From: Capniomyces stellatus
Taxonomy: Eukaryota > Kickxellomycota > Harpellomycetes > Harpellales > Legeriomycetaceae
Direction of reading: 5' to 3'
Assembly: GCA_001661515.1 (NCBI GenBank)
Contig: LUVW01000001.1
Span: 1,855,205 to 1,880,081, forward strand
Length of the DNA: 24,877 nt
Part shown: positions 1-10,294 of the stretch, one piece after another
How the letters are laid out: each line of letters begins with the position of its first letter
Position numbering within the stretch: the stretch's first letter is position 1
The notes under the pieces: model-generated
What the model was told of the DNA's origin: nothing
What the model saw: the letters and a program-made list of their open reading frames with translations, nothing else
Databases searched by the model: none
Translations under genes and position numbers: made by a program

Positions 1-20
1 CCCCCCCCCCCCCCCCCCCC
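1..20. repeat. Terminal poly-C run
   Basis: Twenty consecutive C open the window. Together with the G run at the other end, both outward-going 3' strands end in G. This is probably where an assembly stopped, or a poly-G read-tail artefact, rather than a biological terminus. Confidence 0.9.
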
Positions 21-654
21 AATACTTTTTATTGTCTACAACTAACTCCACTAATTCCACCAGTCGGTTTTTTTTCTTCTTTACTCTTAATGTCTGATTT
101 CTACCCTAATTTCTACATCCTTCATCCTCATTCTCTCTCTCTTTACTTCCTGTTTTTGCCACTTTAAAAGAAAAACACTTTTATTTTGAGTTTGGTATTA
201 CACAATTTTTCATTTCTGTTTTATGAATTTTCTTGTTATTACTTAATTCAGTACTGTTTTTTAATCCTAGCAAATTACTTGATCTAGCACTATTACTTTT
301 GCTTCATATTACATAATATTTGATTTCTATTTCTATAAATAGTATCCTATTTCCACCTTTTTGCCAGTACATTTGCCTAGTTTCAAGTTTTCTAATTTTA
401 CTATGTTTCTGCTTTTACCAAACATTGAGGCTTCTAGCCAATCACCACCACCACCTCGCTTTTTATCCAACTTATCCCATTATCCCATCCACTTCTGTCC
501 AAACTCTTTACTAGCTTATTTATTTGTCTCGACTACTTTCCCTTTATTTTGACCAAAAACATACTTTCGACTAACAATTACATCACTCTACTGTTGTTTG
601 TTGATTTTTTCAAATAGTTTTTCTTTACTAAATATAGAAACCAAAAAAAACTCG

Positions 655-760
655 ATAATAGTCTCAATATAAATAAAAGTATAAATAAAAACATAAATAA
701 AAATATACTCTATGATACTTTAATATAAATAAAAATAAAAATATACTCAATGATAGTTGG
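655..760. repeat. AT-rich imperfect direct repeat
   Basis: Blocks built of ATAAATAAAA recur, and a roughly 24-base segment ending in ATATACTC, one base, then ATGATA occurs twice, near 694-717 and 731-755. It is a local tandem duplication in non-coding DNA. Confidence 0.6.
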
Positions 761-860
761 CTCTTCAATATTCAATCTTCGGCCTTTATCTCTTATCCAT
801 TGGAAAAAAGCAAGCTTACTCGGTCCATATTCCAAATAAAACGAGTATAAATAAAGAAAT

Positions 861-950
861 CTAATTTTAATTCTAAATTCAATTCTAAATCTAATCCTAA
901 ATCTAATCCTAATTCCAATTCTAAATTCATTTCTAATTCCAATTCTAAAT
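861..950. repeat. Degenerate hexanucleotide array (CTAAAT/CTAATT/CCAATT)
   Basis: Fifteen six-base units stay in strict phase: CTAATT, TTAATT, CTAAAT, TCAATT, CTAATC, CCAATT and so on. On the complementary strand it gives an artificial dipeptide-like open frame (FRIGIR-type). The unit is close to that of the cleaner AAATTC array at 15175-15438, so both may come from the same kind of slippage-prone motif. Confidence 0.75.
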
Positions 951-1100
951 CTATAAACCAAAGAAGGAAAAAAAGCTAAAAAAAAAAAGCTTAAATACTC
1001 CATCAAATTCCAGCCATAATTTCCATATTACAACTCTTTACTTTATCGAGATTTATTCTAAGTTTATTATATCCAACACTATCAGCAATATATATATACA

Positions 1101-1110
1101 TATATATAAA
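1101..1110 (+). promoter_or_regulatory. Candidate TATA box of the secreted-protein gene
   Basis: TATATATAAA lies about 48 bases before the ATG at 1158 and ends an alternating TA tract. The position suits a short-leader, strongly expressed fungal gene. The tract is itself simple sequence, so the assignment is tentative. Confidence 0.45.
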
Positions 1111-1157
1111 ACAAAATCACTACTAAGCCAGTCCTAGTTTTAAACAAATAATCGACA

Positions 1158-1376
1158 ATGCAATTCATCAACACCATCGCCATTGCTTTCCTAGCTACAT
1201 CATCAATCGCCCTTGTTTCCGCCAAGTGCAGAGAGGGCGCCCGTTGGTGCGTTGAAGAATCCGGTAGCGGCCCCAGCTTCAAATCTTGTGAAAACGGCAA
1301 AGTCGTCGTTGGATCCTGCTTCGGTGAAGGTATCTGCCACAAATCCGGTTCCAACATCGTCTGTAAAATGAATTAA
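1158..1376 (+). CDS. Small secreted six-cysteine protein, CBM19-like
   Basis: A 72-residue intronless product. Residues 1-22 form a classic signal peptide (hydrophobic core, VSA before the predicted cut). The mature 50 residues carry six cysteines at 24, 31, 44, 54, 60 and 69, plus the motifs FKSC-ENGK and GIC...IVC. The order Cys, Cys, aromatic-x2-Cys-x-x-G, Cys-x-x-G-x-x-Cys, I-x-Cys matches the family-19 chitin-binding module found at the end of fungal chitinases, but here the module stands alone. Inferred role: an extracellular or wall-bound chitin-binding peptide that could protect the fungus's own chitin or act at a host surface. Codons are strongly C-ending (AAC, ATC, GCC, TTC), as in the eL33 gene and unlike DPM1 or RRP1, suggesting high expression. 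The single ATG directly precedes the signal peptide, so the start is clear. A generic cysteine-rich effector is the alternative. Confidence 0.8.
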   Translation: MQFINTIAIAFLATSSIALVSAKCREGARWCVEESGSGPSFKSCENGKVVVGSCFGEGICHKSGSNIVCKMN

Positions 1377-1819
1377 TTCACTCGAGTCTCTTTAACTTAC
1401 ATTAATTATCCCTAGTGTTTTTTCCTTCATTGTAGTTTGACACTCTTTTTCTTTCTTTTTATTTTATGTGGTTTTGTTTTAATTGCTGTGTTTTTGATTC
1501 ATTTAGTCGATTATCCAAATCAATAAACAAAAAAAAACCCATCACTTTAACGTGTACTTTCAATACAGTTAATCTTTTCTCGGCTTTAACCTCACTTCAT
1601 TTCACTCCACAAACGCATTTTTATTTCGTTTATTGGTTCTTGCCCCCCCCCCCTTCCTTTGCATTACTTGGATGCTTAATAATCCCTTTATTTGATTTTT
1701 GTTGTAAATAAAAGAAAGAAAAAGTAGAATAAATCAAAGGCATATAAAGCCGCTAAATCAGTGTCAATATTAATATTGCCTGTCAAACATAAATATTAAT
1801 AGGAAAAGGAAATCTGGGT
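1377..1819. other. Convergent intergenic spacer
   Basis: The spacer lies between the 3' ends of the secreted-protein gene (+) and DPM1 (-), so it should hold both polyadenylation regions. It is T-rich, with an 11-base C run at 1643-1653. A minus-strand poly-A region for DPM1 probably lies around 1700-1810, which is rich in TTTATT on the plus strand. No gene is supported. Confidence 0.6.
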
Positions 1820-3182
<1,363 letters not shown>

Positions 3183-3961
3183 TTATTTTACTATTTACTT
3201 TTTTGTTTTCTGTTTTTTTTTTAACTGTACTTTTACGTTTTATTTAAACACTTAAGTCTGTCGGGCTGTTTCTGTCTATTTGTTCGTTCATTAATCAATC
3301 CTTCTCTTTTCTTTTTTTTTCTTTATTGAAATTTATCAATTTGTTTACTTTTTCACTTATTTTTTTCCAGCTCTTTATTCAAACTCAATAATTCAAATGA
3401 AAATGAAGGCGGCTATAATCGCTGTTCCTTCAATTGCCTCTTCCATTCACCTCATTCGTGCTTTCCACTACGATCTCTTGGGCAATGTGTCCTTTTTTTC
3501 TCAGCAATTAAATCTAAACCTGCTCTTGCTTTCTTGTATGGGATTCGCTCACTAGCAATCATTGCTCACTTTCTCCTGTTGGTATGCTGCTTAGTTTCTA
3601 CTCTAGTGAACGCACACATTAACCACCTTGAGCACCACTTTTATCAGAGGTGTCGCAACAGCTGGAGGGAATGCAGATTATACGAGTCTTGACGATCATT
3701 TCTAAGCTCATGTAATTCTATTCTTTTTTATTCATTTCAACTCGACAATTTCAACAAATCATCGCTTTACATATCACAAATTAAATGTCCCTGTAAATAA
3801 ATGAGTACATTTTTTTATTGAAATTGAAGTTAACTTTTATAAACAAGTATTTTTTTATTTTTTGTTCTTATTTTACTCAACCAAATTATTTTTAGCTTAA
3901 CCAAGTTATTTTTTGATCAACCAAGGCTCGAATAGTTGAACCTTTCTTTCGACTATGCGTT
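3183..3961. other. Intergenic, no gene supported
   Basis: This is DPM1's upstream side (its promoter should lie within about 3183-3360, T-rich on this strand). Around 3397-3700 the sequence is slightly richer in GC and has a short ATG frame starting MKMKAAIIAV, but it stops after 49 codons, neighbouring frames take over, and no consistent splice model emerges. Confidence 0.5.
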
Positions 3962-4413
3962 TTAAAGAATAGCTAATGTTAGCGCACCGTTCAATGAGTC
4001 TTCAATAAGCTGATTATACCAATTCCTTGCTTCAAGCTTTGTAATCTGTGATACAGAACACTCGTTTTGATCAAACTGAACAAAGCTGAAAGTGCAAATT
4101 TGGTAGTATCTCGGTAAATGCAAACAAATACTGGTTTATGATAATGTCAGCAGATATCTAAACAAAGCGTTTATAATCAAACCTATTGCTCCGATATTGT
4201 TAAATTTGTCAAAACTCGCATAAAGGAGTAATTTGTATAGCACATACTTGCTTTTGAATGTAGCTTTGGCCTTACTATGCACCTTTTTAAACCAAACATT
4301 TAACAATAGTCCAAGAAAGCTATTAATGGCGCATTGTAAGTCGAAAAGATAATCACAGTACGCATTTATGGAATGGGTAGTTTGTTTATGTTTGGTAAGC
4401 GACGGGGACCGGT
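3962..4413 (-). pseudogene. Tentative two-exon coding remnant, unknown protein
   Basis: I do not recognise the product. On the minus strand two open segments join with matching phase: 4413-4248 and 4085-3962. The intron begins GTATGT and ends CTTTCAG, and the joined frame is about 95 codons to TAA. The first segment contains a hydrophobic stretch (INSFLGLLLNVW) followed by a basic KKVHSKAK; the second ends NGALTLAIL. No ATG precedes it in frame without a stop: extending upstream reaches TGA at 4423-4421, and beyond that a frame starting with ATG at 4492. This is either a gene broken at its 5' end or one whose first exon I cannot find. In DNA this AT-rich, open stretches of 50 codons arise often by chance, so confidence is low. 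Confidence 0.25.
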
Positions 4414-4948
4414 CTGTGTATCAAAACAACGAAATCAACCAAACATCATCGAGGATCAAATCAGAACCGACTCGAATCAAATATAAAAGCATTTGATTTG
4501 ATTTCACACTTTAACGTGAAATTGAAATTGAAATTGAAACTGAAATTGGAAAAAAAAAAGTCCATCAGGCAAAATTTTACAAAAAAAATTTTTTTTTATT
4601 ACAAAGCAAATTAAACTACGAGAAAATTTGTCGTATTGCAAAAAATTAGCTTTAAATCAAACCAAAAAAGTAATAAGAGCAGTGTCGAGTATTCAGAATT
4701 CAGTCAATTTAGTTCTACAATAAAGTTGAAATATAGAAATTGTTCAAGCCAAACAATTCCTGATCGAGCTACTCAAATTCCATACTATTTATAATTTAAC
4801 AGGTATAAAGTAGTAACTAGCAAACACGCTTTATTAAATTTTTTTATATTTGTTGAGTGCAAAGCTGATTCTCAAGCTGAATTCGGATTATTCGAGTGAA
4901 CAAAACAAGAAGAGATACAAGTAAACAATATAGTCACGTATAAAAAAA
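4414..4948. other. Intergenic, RRP1 promoter side
   Basis: AT-rich with long A and T runs near 4550-4600. It should contain the RRP1 promoter; no clear TATA box stands out. The last 9 bases before the RRP1 ATG are TAAAAAAAA-like. No further gene is seen apart from the frame fragment noted at 4421-4492. Confidence 0.5.
4517..4549. repeat. Short TGAAAT hexanucleotide repeat
   Basis: Five six-base units, TGAAAT three times, TGAAAC, TGAAAT, then TGG. On the complement it reads ATTTCA. It is a small relative of the AATTC-type hexamer arrays elsewhere in the window. Confidence 0.7.
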
Positions 4949-7289
4949 ATGACTTCTACGGTCCAGCGAGGAGAAAAGGCTTTTGGAAAGAGATTGGCTC
5001 ATGTTGGTAAGTACCAGATAAATTAGTTTATATTTTTGTTTAAATCGGAATAGAGATTTAGAAGCCAAGTGATTGCTGTAATGACAAGTTGACGCGGTAA
5101 TGTAAATATATAGACAAGGAAGTAAGGGATGCAGCCATTGAAAAGCTGGGGAGGTATATCAGCAGCAAAGAGGAGTTCACAGAGTTTGAGTTTTTGAAGT
5201 TGTGGAAAGGAATATATTATTGTAAGTTAAAAACCTGGTAGAGGACTGAATCATACCAACTCGGGTATATATGATATGGCTTATTATGTATAGCAATGGT
5301 TTTTTCGTGATAGTAATCAAGCGTGTTGTATTTGTGTTTGTGTGGGGTTTAAATAGGTTTCTGGTTGTCAGACAAGCCATTGATTCAACAGCAATTGGCA
5401 GACCAATTGGGCGAGTTGAGTTTGTTGGCACATAGAAAGTCGGCATTTTTGTACATCCAAACGTTCTGGCAAACGATTATGCGAGAATGGATTGAGGTGG
5501 ACAGACATAGGTAAGCATGGGCAAGCTTTTTGGGGGTTGGCGAGTGGGTTTGAGTAGTCATTATAGTCAAATTGCAAGTGTGTTTGTAGAAGCTAACGTT
5601 GAGATTTAAATTGTGAATAATAGGGTGAACAAGTATCTGATGCTGATGAGGAGAATGTTCTTTTATAGCTTGAAGGTGGTTGAGAAATATTCGTATGACA
5701 AGAAAATAATTAAAGAGTTCCACCATATGATGAGAAGATTCCCATTGCACCCAACCGATATGAAATACCCAGATTCCATAAGAGCACATATGGCTGATAT
5801 TGTGTTGGCCGAGATAATCCGGCTGTATGATACAAGCGAAGATAAAAAGAATATCCAGATTCCAATCGGATCGCTTATTGAGCCATTTATAGAGTTTTCG
5901 GTAAATACGGAGAATGCATTGTTGTTCAAAAGAGTCAAGGAGGAAGTGTTTAAACAGCCAATAAGCTTGATCACAGATTTGCATGAGGAAATTGAGGAGG
6001 AAATGGATGAAGATTTTGACGAGGAGAATAACGAGATGGTTGAAAAGCTGACTTTCTTGGAAGAGATTGGAGGAACAGTCAAATCAGCAATGAAAAGAAT
6101 GTGCGAGAACGATGAACTTGACAAGCAGAAGCAAAACGCGTTCTCAGAAATCTACGATCTCTATGAAGAAAAGTTCCCTGATAACAATGACGAGTCATTG
6201 GAGGGCGAGAAGGGGAAGAAATTTGTCAAGCCAGAGGTCCATCTCAACAGCAAAGAAAGAAGAATGCTTAAACGGGCTGAAAAGACCAGACTTTATGACG
6301 AGAAGAAAAAGGAGGCCACCACAAAACCAAAGAAAGAAAAGACCAACGGTTTGGTTGAACAGGAAGCCGAAATCATTGAAATGGAAGAGGTTGAGGAGCC
6401 AATTCCAAAGAAAAACAAAAACAAAAAACGGTCAAGAAACTCACTAACCGAGTCAGAAACCGCCGAAAACACAACCGTAGATTCCTTGGCGGATGAAGGC
6501 AAGGTAGACCAGATTACTGGGTTTTCAGTAACCACAAAGTCCCCAGCCGCAAACGAAAAGACGAGCAAGCCAGAAACAAAAGCAAACAAAAAAGACAAAA
6601 AGAGCAAGAAACAAAAAATTGAACCAGCCACGCCAACCGAACAGAACGGTACCGAGCAAGGTGATGAGTCATTTGAAAGCTTTGACAGCGTCGATTCAGG
6701 CGATCTTAGCAGCGGCGAGGGTGCTCAGCCTGCTGTAAAGAACCTAAAGTGGGCGCTAAACAAGAATGTCACAAAAAGTAAGTCCAACTATTTAATATTT
6801 TCATCGCCATCTTTCTGAACCTTTTGCATTTTTGGCTTTAGTCTTATTTGCCGTGTCAAAAATCTTTTTAATTCTTTTAATTCATTAATTTTTTGTTTGA
6901 TTTGACACGGTTTTTATTACTTGGTTTGTCACGACTTTTATTACTTGGCTTGTCACGGCTTTTTACTGATCATCTTTTTATAATATATAGGGTTTTTGAA
7001 AAAGGTGCCAATTGCTCCAATGTCCGAGTCAATTGACTTTACAGCCACCCCAAAACGATCCGCTTTACGCAAATCACCATCCTCATCAACCTCAACATCC
7101 TCACCATCCCACCTAGCTGTCATCAACTCTACGTCAAACGAGGTTTTGGAAATGAACACCCTATCCAACAGCCTTGGGAGCGATGCTGAGTTTGTTCTCG
7201 CTAACTTCTTACAAAGCAAAACCGACCCCTCTCCAACAAAAACCAATTCTAAGTCCAAACCTAAAAACAAAACCAAATCTAAAAAGTAA
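4949..7289 (+). CDS. RRP1: Ribosomal RNA processing protein 1 (RRP1/Nop52 family)
   Basis: A nucleolar factor for 60S subunit production (27S pre-rRNA processing). Exons: 4949-5006, 5114-5221, 5357-5510, 5624-6777, 6991-7289; donors are GTAAG-type, phases agree, total 590 residues. The N-terminal Nop52 domain (about 8-230) aligns closely with human RRP1: KAFGKRLAHVDKEVRDAA, FLKLWKGIYYCFWLSDKP, FWQTIMREW, VDRHRVNKYLMLMRRM, then a phenylalanine- and leucine-rich helical segment ending near IGSLIEPFIEFS. Residues about 226-248 are acidic (EEIEEEMDEDFDEENNE). The rest is disordered and lysine-rich with several nuclear-localisation-like clusters (KKNKNKKRSR, KKDKKSKKQK). The C-terminal exon begins RFLKKVPIAPMSES and ends in a KSKPKNKTKSKK tail. 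Ignoring the last intron would truncate the protein at 6818. Intron 4 is the longest (213 nt) and has internal repeats. Confidence 0.95.
6851..6967. repeat. Inverted and tandem repeats in RRP1 intron 4
   Basis: CCGTGTCAAA at 6851-6860 is perfectly inverted as TTTGACACGG at 6901-6910, able to form a 10-bp stem. From 6907 a 24-base unit (ACGG/ACGA, T run, ATTACTTGG, TTTGTC or CTTGTC) is repeated: 6907-6930, 6931-6954, and a partial copy to 6967. All of it lies inside the 213-nt intron. Confidence 0.8.
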
Positions 7290-8839
7290 CTTGCATTTGC
7301 TTTTCTTTGCCACTTTTTTATTTCTTTGACTTTTATTAACCAAATGTCTCTTTACTAGATTCTAGTTTTATTTTAACGCTATTTATACTTTCTCTAACAC
7401 CAACCACTTTTTTTATTGATACTCTTCTTAAAACTTTTTTTCTTTTGAAATTCCAAACCAAGAACAAATCGATAACTTTTGTCTTTTGTCTTTTGTAATT
7501 TTCCTCCTGCATTTACCATTTGCCATTAGCTTGACTCTTTATGAGCTTGGTGTATACACTTACCGCTTGTTCGCCATAGCTTTACATCTATAGCCCAAAT
7601 TTAAAGCATTGGCACAGTCGGACTTTTGGTCTGGTTTACCAATCTATTCTCCAGCTACTTTGATCTTGCTGGTCTTACTATACCACCTTTTTCTTTTCAA
7701 GTATTTTCACTTGCAGAATTGGCTTGTTTTTTGCTTACAAGTCTTGCTTTTTCCAAGTTTTGCCTCTTCCAACTTTACTTCTTTTAATTAATTTACTAGC
7801 CAACTCTAACTACAATACAACCTGTTTGATCTAAATAGCTCCCCCAGCCTATGAGAAATGTCCGTTTCTGAATTCAATTCAAGTCTGCTAGCCCAATAAC
7901 TTTACCAAATCAACTTGCCCTTGTTTCTACCCAATCATTAGTACTAAGTTTTCTATTGTTCTTGATTTGGGGCAAATTAAGCGAATGAAAGCCAACATAC
8001 TTTTTTTTTCAGTTTTTTTCAATTGCGTTTACAAATCAATGCTTCTTTTGCAATTCGCTTTTATTTTTTTTATTAATGATAATTTTTTTTTTACTGACTA
8101 CTAATTTGGTGGTAGCGTAAAAATAAAGCAATATCACTACAAAAATCTATAATTTTTTTTTGTAATCTTTCACTAAAGTAAGTTGCGAATTTGCTTTGTT
8201 TGTAGCATCCTCTTTTAACCCACATAAAGATATAATAATTAAAGATGGTCCAACCGGTCCGGTAAGCATAAGTTTAAGTATTTATACCACTATAACACAC
8301 GCCGCAATGCACTGTTGTAACCGATTTATCACTACGGATTCAATATTATATTGGCCATCACAACCGAGTGTTAGTGACCCATTTTTCAGTGATGTTGAAA
8401 GATATATATGTCCACCAGGATGCACAGATTCAGTATAAATTACACTGCATATCCAACCTCAACGTTCGGCGTTTTAGCATTCAGCTTACTTGCATGTAGT
8501 TCAGAGCGTCTAGCTGCTGCAAGTAGATAAAGCGCAATGGTTTAGAACCAGTCAATTCGAGCTTTTAATTTAATTCGAATCTGCTGAGCGTGTTTTGGCT
8601 TTGAATCCATTGCAAATAAACAAAGTGCTTTGCATTTAGCATACTTGATTTCGAATCCATATTCACCATCAGGCGGGCATTTAGCATTGCATTTTATTTG
8701 TTCCCGGTTTAATATGATTTAGCGACCACAACGGACTTGCTGGTTTGTAGTCAACTCACAAAAAAAATCACACGGCTTATCTTTTTTTTTTACGATAAGC
8801 GATTCTACTTGTATCTTTACAATGTTTACAAAAGCCAAA
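7290..8839. other. Long intergenic region upstream of eL33
   Basis: The first 700 bases are pyrimidine-rich on this strand and featureless. From 8190 to 8760 the composition is less biased. There, both strands hold open stretches of 40-80 codons flanked by splice-like sites, and the motif GCATTTAGCAT recurs (near 8632 and 8681, with a variant near 8471). No model on either strand is consistent enough to call a gene. The eL33 promoter should sit in the last few hundred bases. Confidence 0.5.
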
Positions 8840-9327
8840 ATGACTCTTGCTATCACTCATCGGTTCTTTTGGCTGATTAGCACATATATCCTGCTATTTG
8901 TTGATATCTCCGTTGGTAGCTTGTGCATATCTCATGGCGTAGTGTTTGCGTGCGTTTTACATCAATTATTGATTTACCAGAACTGCTTGAACTAACTTTG
9001 TATTATATTATATTCTTTAGATTATACTGCAAGGGTCGCTTCTTGGGATTCCAACGTGGAAAGCGCATTCAAGTTGTCAACAACTCAATCATCCAAGTCG
9101 AAGGTGTCAACTCTAAAGATGATACTGAATTCTACATGGGTAAGCGCGTAGCTTACGTATACCGCGGTAAACGTGAAATCAACGGTTCTAAAGTCAGAGT
9201 CATCTGGGGTCGCATCACCCGTCCTCACGGAAACTCTGGTGCTGTCCGTGCCAAATTCAGAACCAATCTTCCACCACACGCTATGGGAGCCTCAGTTCGC
9301 GTTATGCTTTTCCCATCCCGCGTCTAA
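8840..9327 (+). CDS. RPL33: 60S ribosomal protein eL33 (RPL33/RPL35A)
   Basis: A structural protein of the large ribosomal subunit. Exon 1 is 8840-8862 (MTLAITH plus two bases of R), the intron 8863-9020 (158 nt), and exon 2 9021-9327; total 109 residues, normal for the family. The joined text HRLYCKGRFLGFQRGKR matches the yeast start HRLYVKGKHLSYQRSKR, and the C-terminal half has all family signatures: EFYMGKRVAYVYRGKRE, KVRVIWGRITRPHGNSGAVRAKF and GASVRVMLFPSRV. The intron interrupts the same Arg codon as I recall for yeast RPL33 genes. It has a branch-like ACTAAC about 30 bases before TTTAG, but the donor is GTTCTT, unlike every other donor in this window. An in-frame ATG at 8822 would add MFTKAK; I prefer 8840 by family length. 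Exon 2 codons are strongly optimised, as expected for a ribosomal gene. Confidence 0.93.
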
Positions 9328-9561
9328 ATATTAAATTTTTTATGTTTTCTAATAATCTAAATATAAAATCTTTTCTTTAGAATTTATTTTATTGTTACTA
9401 TTAGTTATTAGTTGAACTATCAAATTATATTTTTATTAAAGAAAAAAATTTAAAAGAAGCTTTATTAATATAATATCGTTGTAAAGGTCGAGATTCTTTT
9501 TGTTGGTTCCGCTCTTTTCGTTCTTTTCATTTGCCTTGCTTTGGCTGGATGTACAGATACT
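9328..9561. other. Convergent spacer after eL33
   Basis: Very AT-rich 3' region with TATTAAAT, AATTTATT and TTATTAAAG blocks, suitable for transcript ends of eL33 (+) and of the unresolved minus-strand segment that follows. No gene is seen. Confidence 0.55.
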
Positions 9562-10014
9562 TTACACACACTCCTTGCCCTCATCCCACCGCGATGTTTT
9601 GCCATCGTTAACTTTAGACAGTTGATATTGCTGATTGCTGGAGTGTCCATCATTACCTGTCACGATATGGCCATCTTGGTTCCAATTTGGACCTCGTGGA
9701 CTTGCTTTTCCAAGCGCGAGTTGCTGATTTGGCGTGGCAACGGGCACTTTATACCACAGATACACACACGATCCGTGTATGCCGACTAAATAAAGTTATT
9801 CATAAATGTATTTCTGGAGTTGGAGTTGGAGTTTGTGTCAATCGGCAGGGTGTATCAAGTCCACCAAACTCATAGAGCTTGAAAACACGCTGTTGGATAT
9901 ACGCGAGTACATACTGTTTGATTCAAAGTCAAGCTCATCTAGAATAAAAACTTTGTAATGATCAAATGGGTAGCTACTTTCATCACTTTTTTTACTTTTT
10001 ACTTTATATATTTT
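9562..10014 (-). CDS. Unresolved minus-strand gene, C-terminal coding segments
   Basis: I do not recognise a family with confidence. One model joins 10014-9915 to 9785-9562 across a 129-nt intron with a GTATGT donor and TTTAG acceptor, phase consistent. It encodes about 107 residues including PFDHYKVFILDELDFESN, then IGIHGSCVYLWYKVP, and a polar Asn/Gln/Ser-rich tail ending KTSRWDEGKECV. The VYLWYK strand after a D-x-N/D-rich stretch weakly recalls MABP/Vps62-type beta domains. An alternative is no splice at 9914, ending after SLVDLIHPAD at 9838. Local GC is visibly higher than in neighbouring spacers, which favours coding. No start codon is found: a possible extra 5' exon (10281 down to a GTGAGG donor near 10179, MIHRIGITYS...) would start 14 bases after the zinc-finger gene's stop. 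It may be an incomplete or decayed gene. Confidence 0.38.
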
Positions 10015-10294
10015 CTAAAAAAAAAAGACTTGTTTTCCAAATCACAATAGTCCAAAACATTTACAAAATCTAATTAAAGGCAAGTTGTTTGTATAAAGAA
10101 ACAAGACAAAGTTAAAGCTAGAAGAATAGATATAACCGCATACCATCCTTTCAAGTAATCAATCAAACCCCACCCCCCTCACTTGGAGCCTGTGTAGATT
10201 GTGATGATATAATTTAAATAAAGGGTCTATTATACCGGGTTGGTCAATAGTGGAGTACGTTATTCCAATTCTATGAATCATTCTTGTAAAGCGT

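Larger units (their letters stand above)
21..1157. other. Left flank, no gene supported
   Basis: This stretch is T- and C-rich on the given strand in its first 600 bases and carries short simple repeats (CT-rich tract near 132-143, ATAAAT-rich block, AATTCT-type hexamers). Open frames here are low-complexity or follow the hexamer repeat, so I call no gene. The last 60 bases look like the promoter of the secreted-protein gene that follows. Confidence 0.6.

Noticed and set aside
1..20. Telomere at the contig ends
   Set aside because: Pure homopolymer C/G runs are not a known telomere repeat and fit sequencing or assembly artefacts better.
710..1006. 98-codon minus-strand frame with FRIGIR-type repeats
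   Set aside because: It follows the hexamer array at 861-950 and AT-rich flanks; low complexity and no domain.
3397..3720. Signal-peptide-like ATG frame (MKMKAAIIAV...) and following open stretches
   Set aside because: Stops after 49 codons; other frames and the opposite strand look equally open, and no splice choice gives a coherent protein.
7609..7791. Hydrophobic 60-codon frame (LLVLLYHLFLF...)
   Set aside because: Starts at TTG, lies in a T-rich tract that favours Leu/Phe codons, and has no partner exon.
8460..8600. tRNA-like TTCGAATC near 8572
   Set aside because: No matching acceptor stem, anticodon arm or D arm could be drawn around it.
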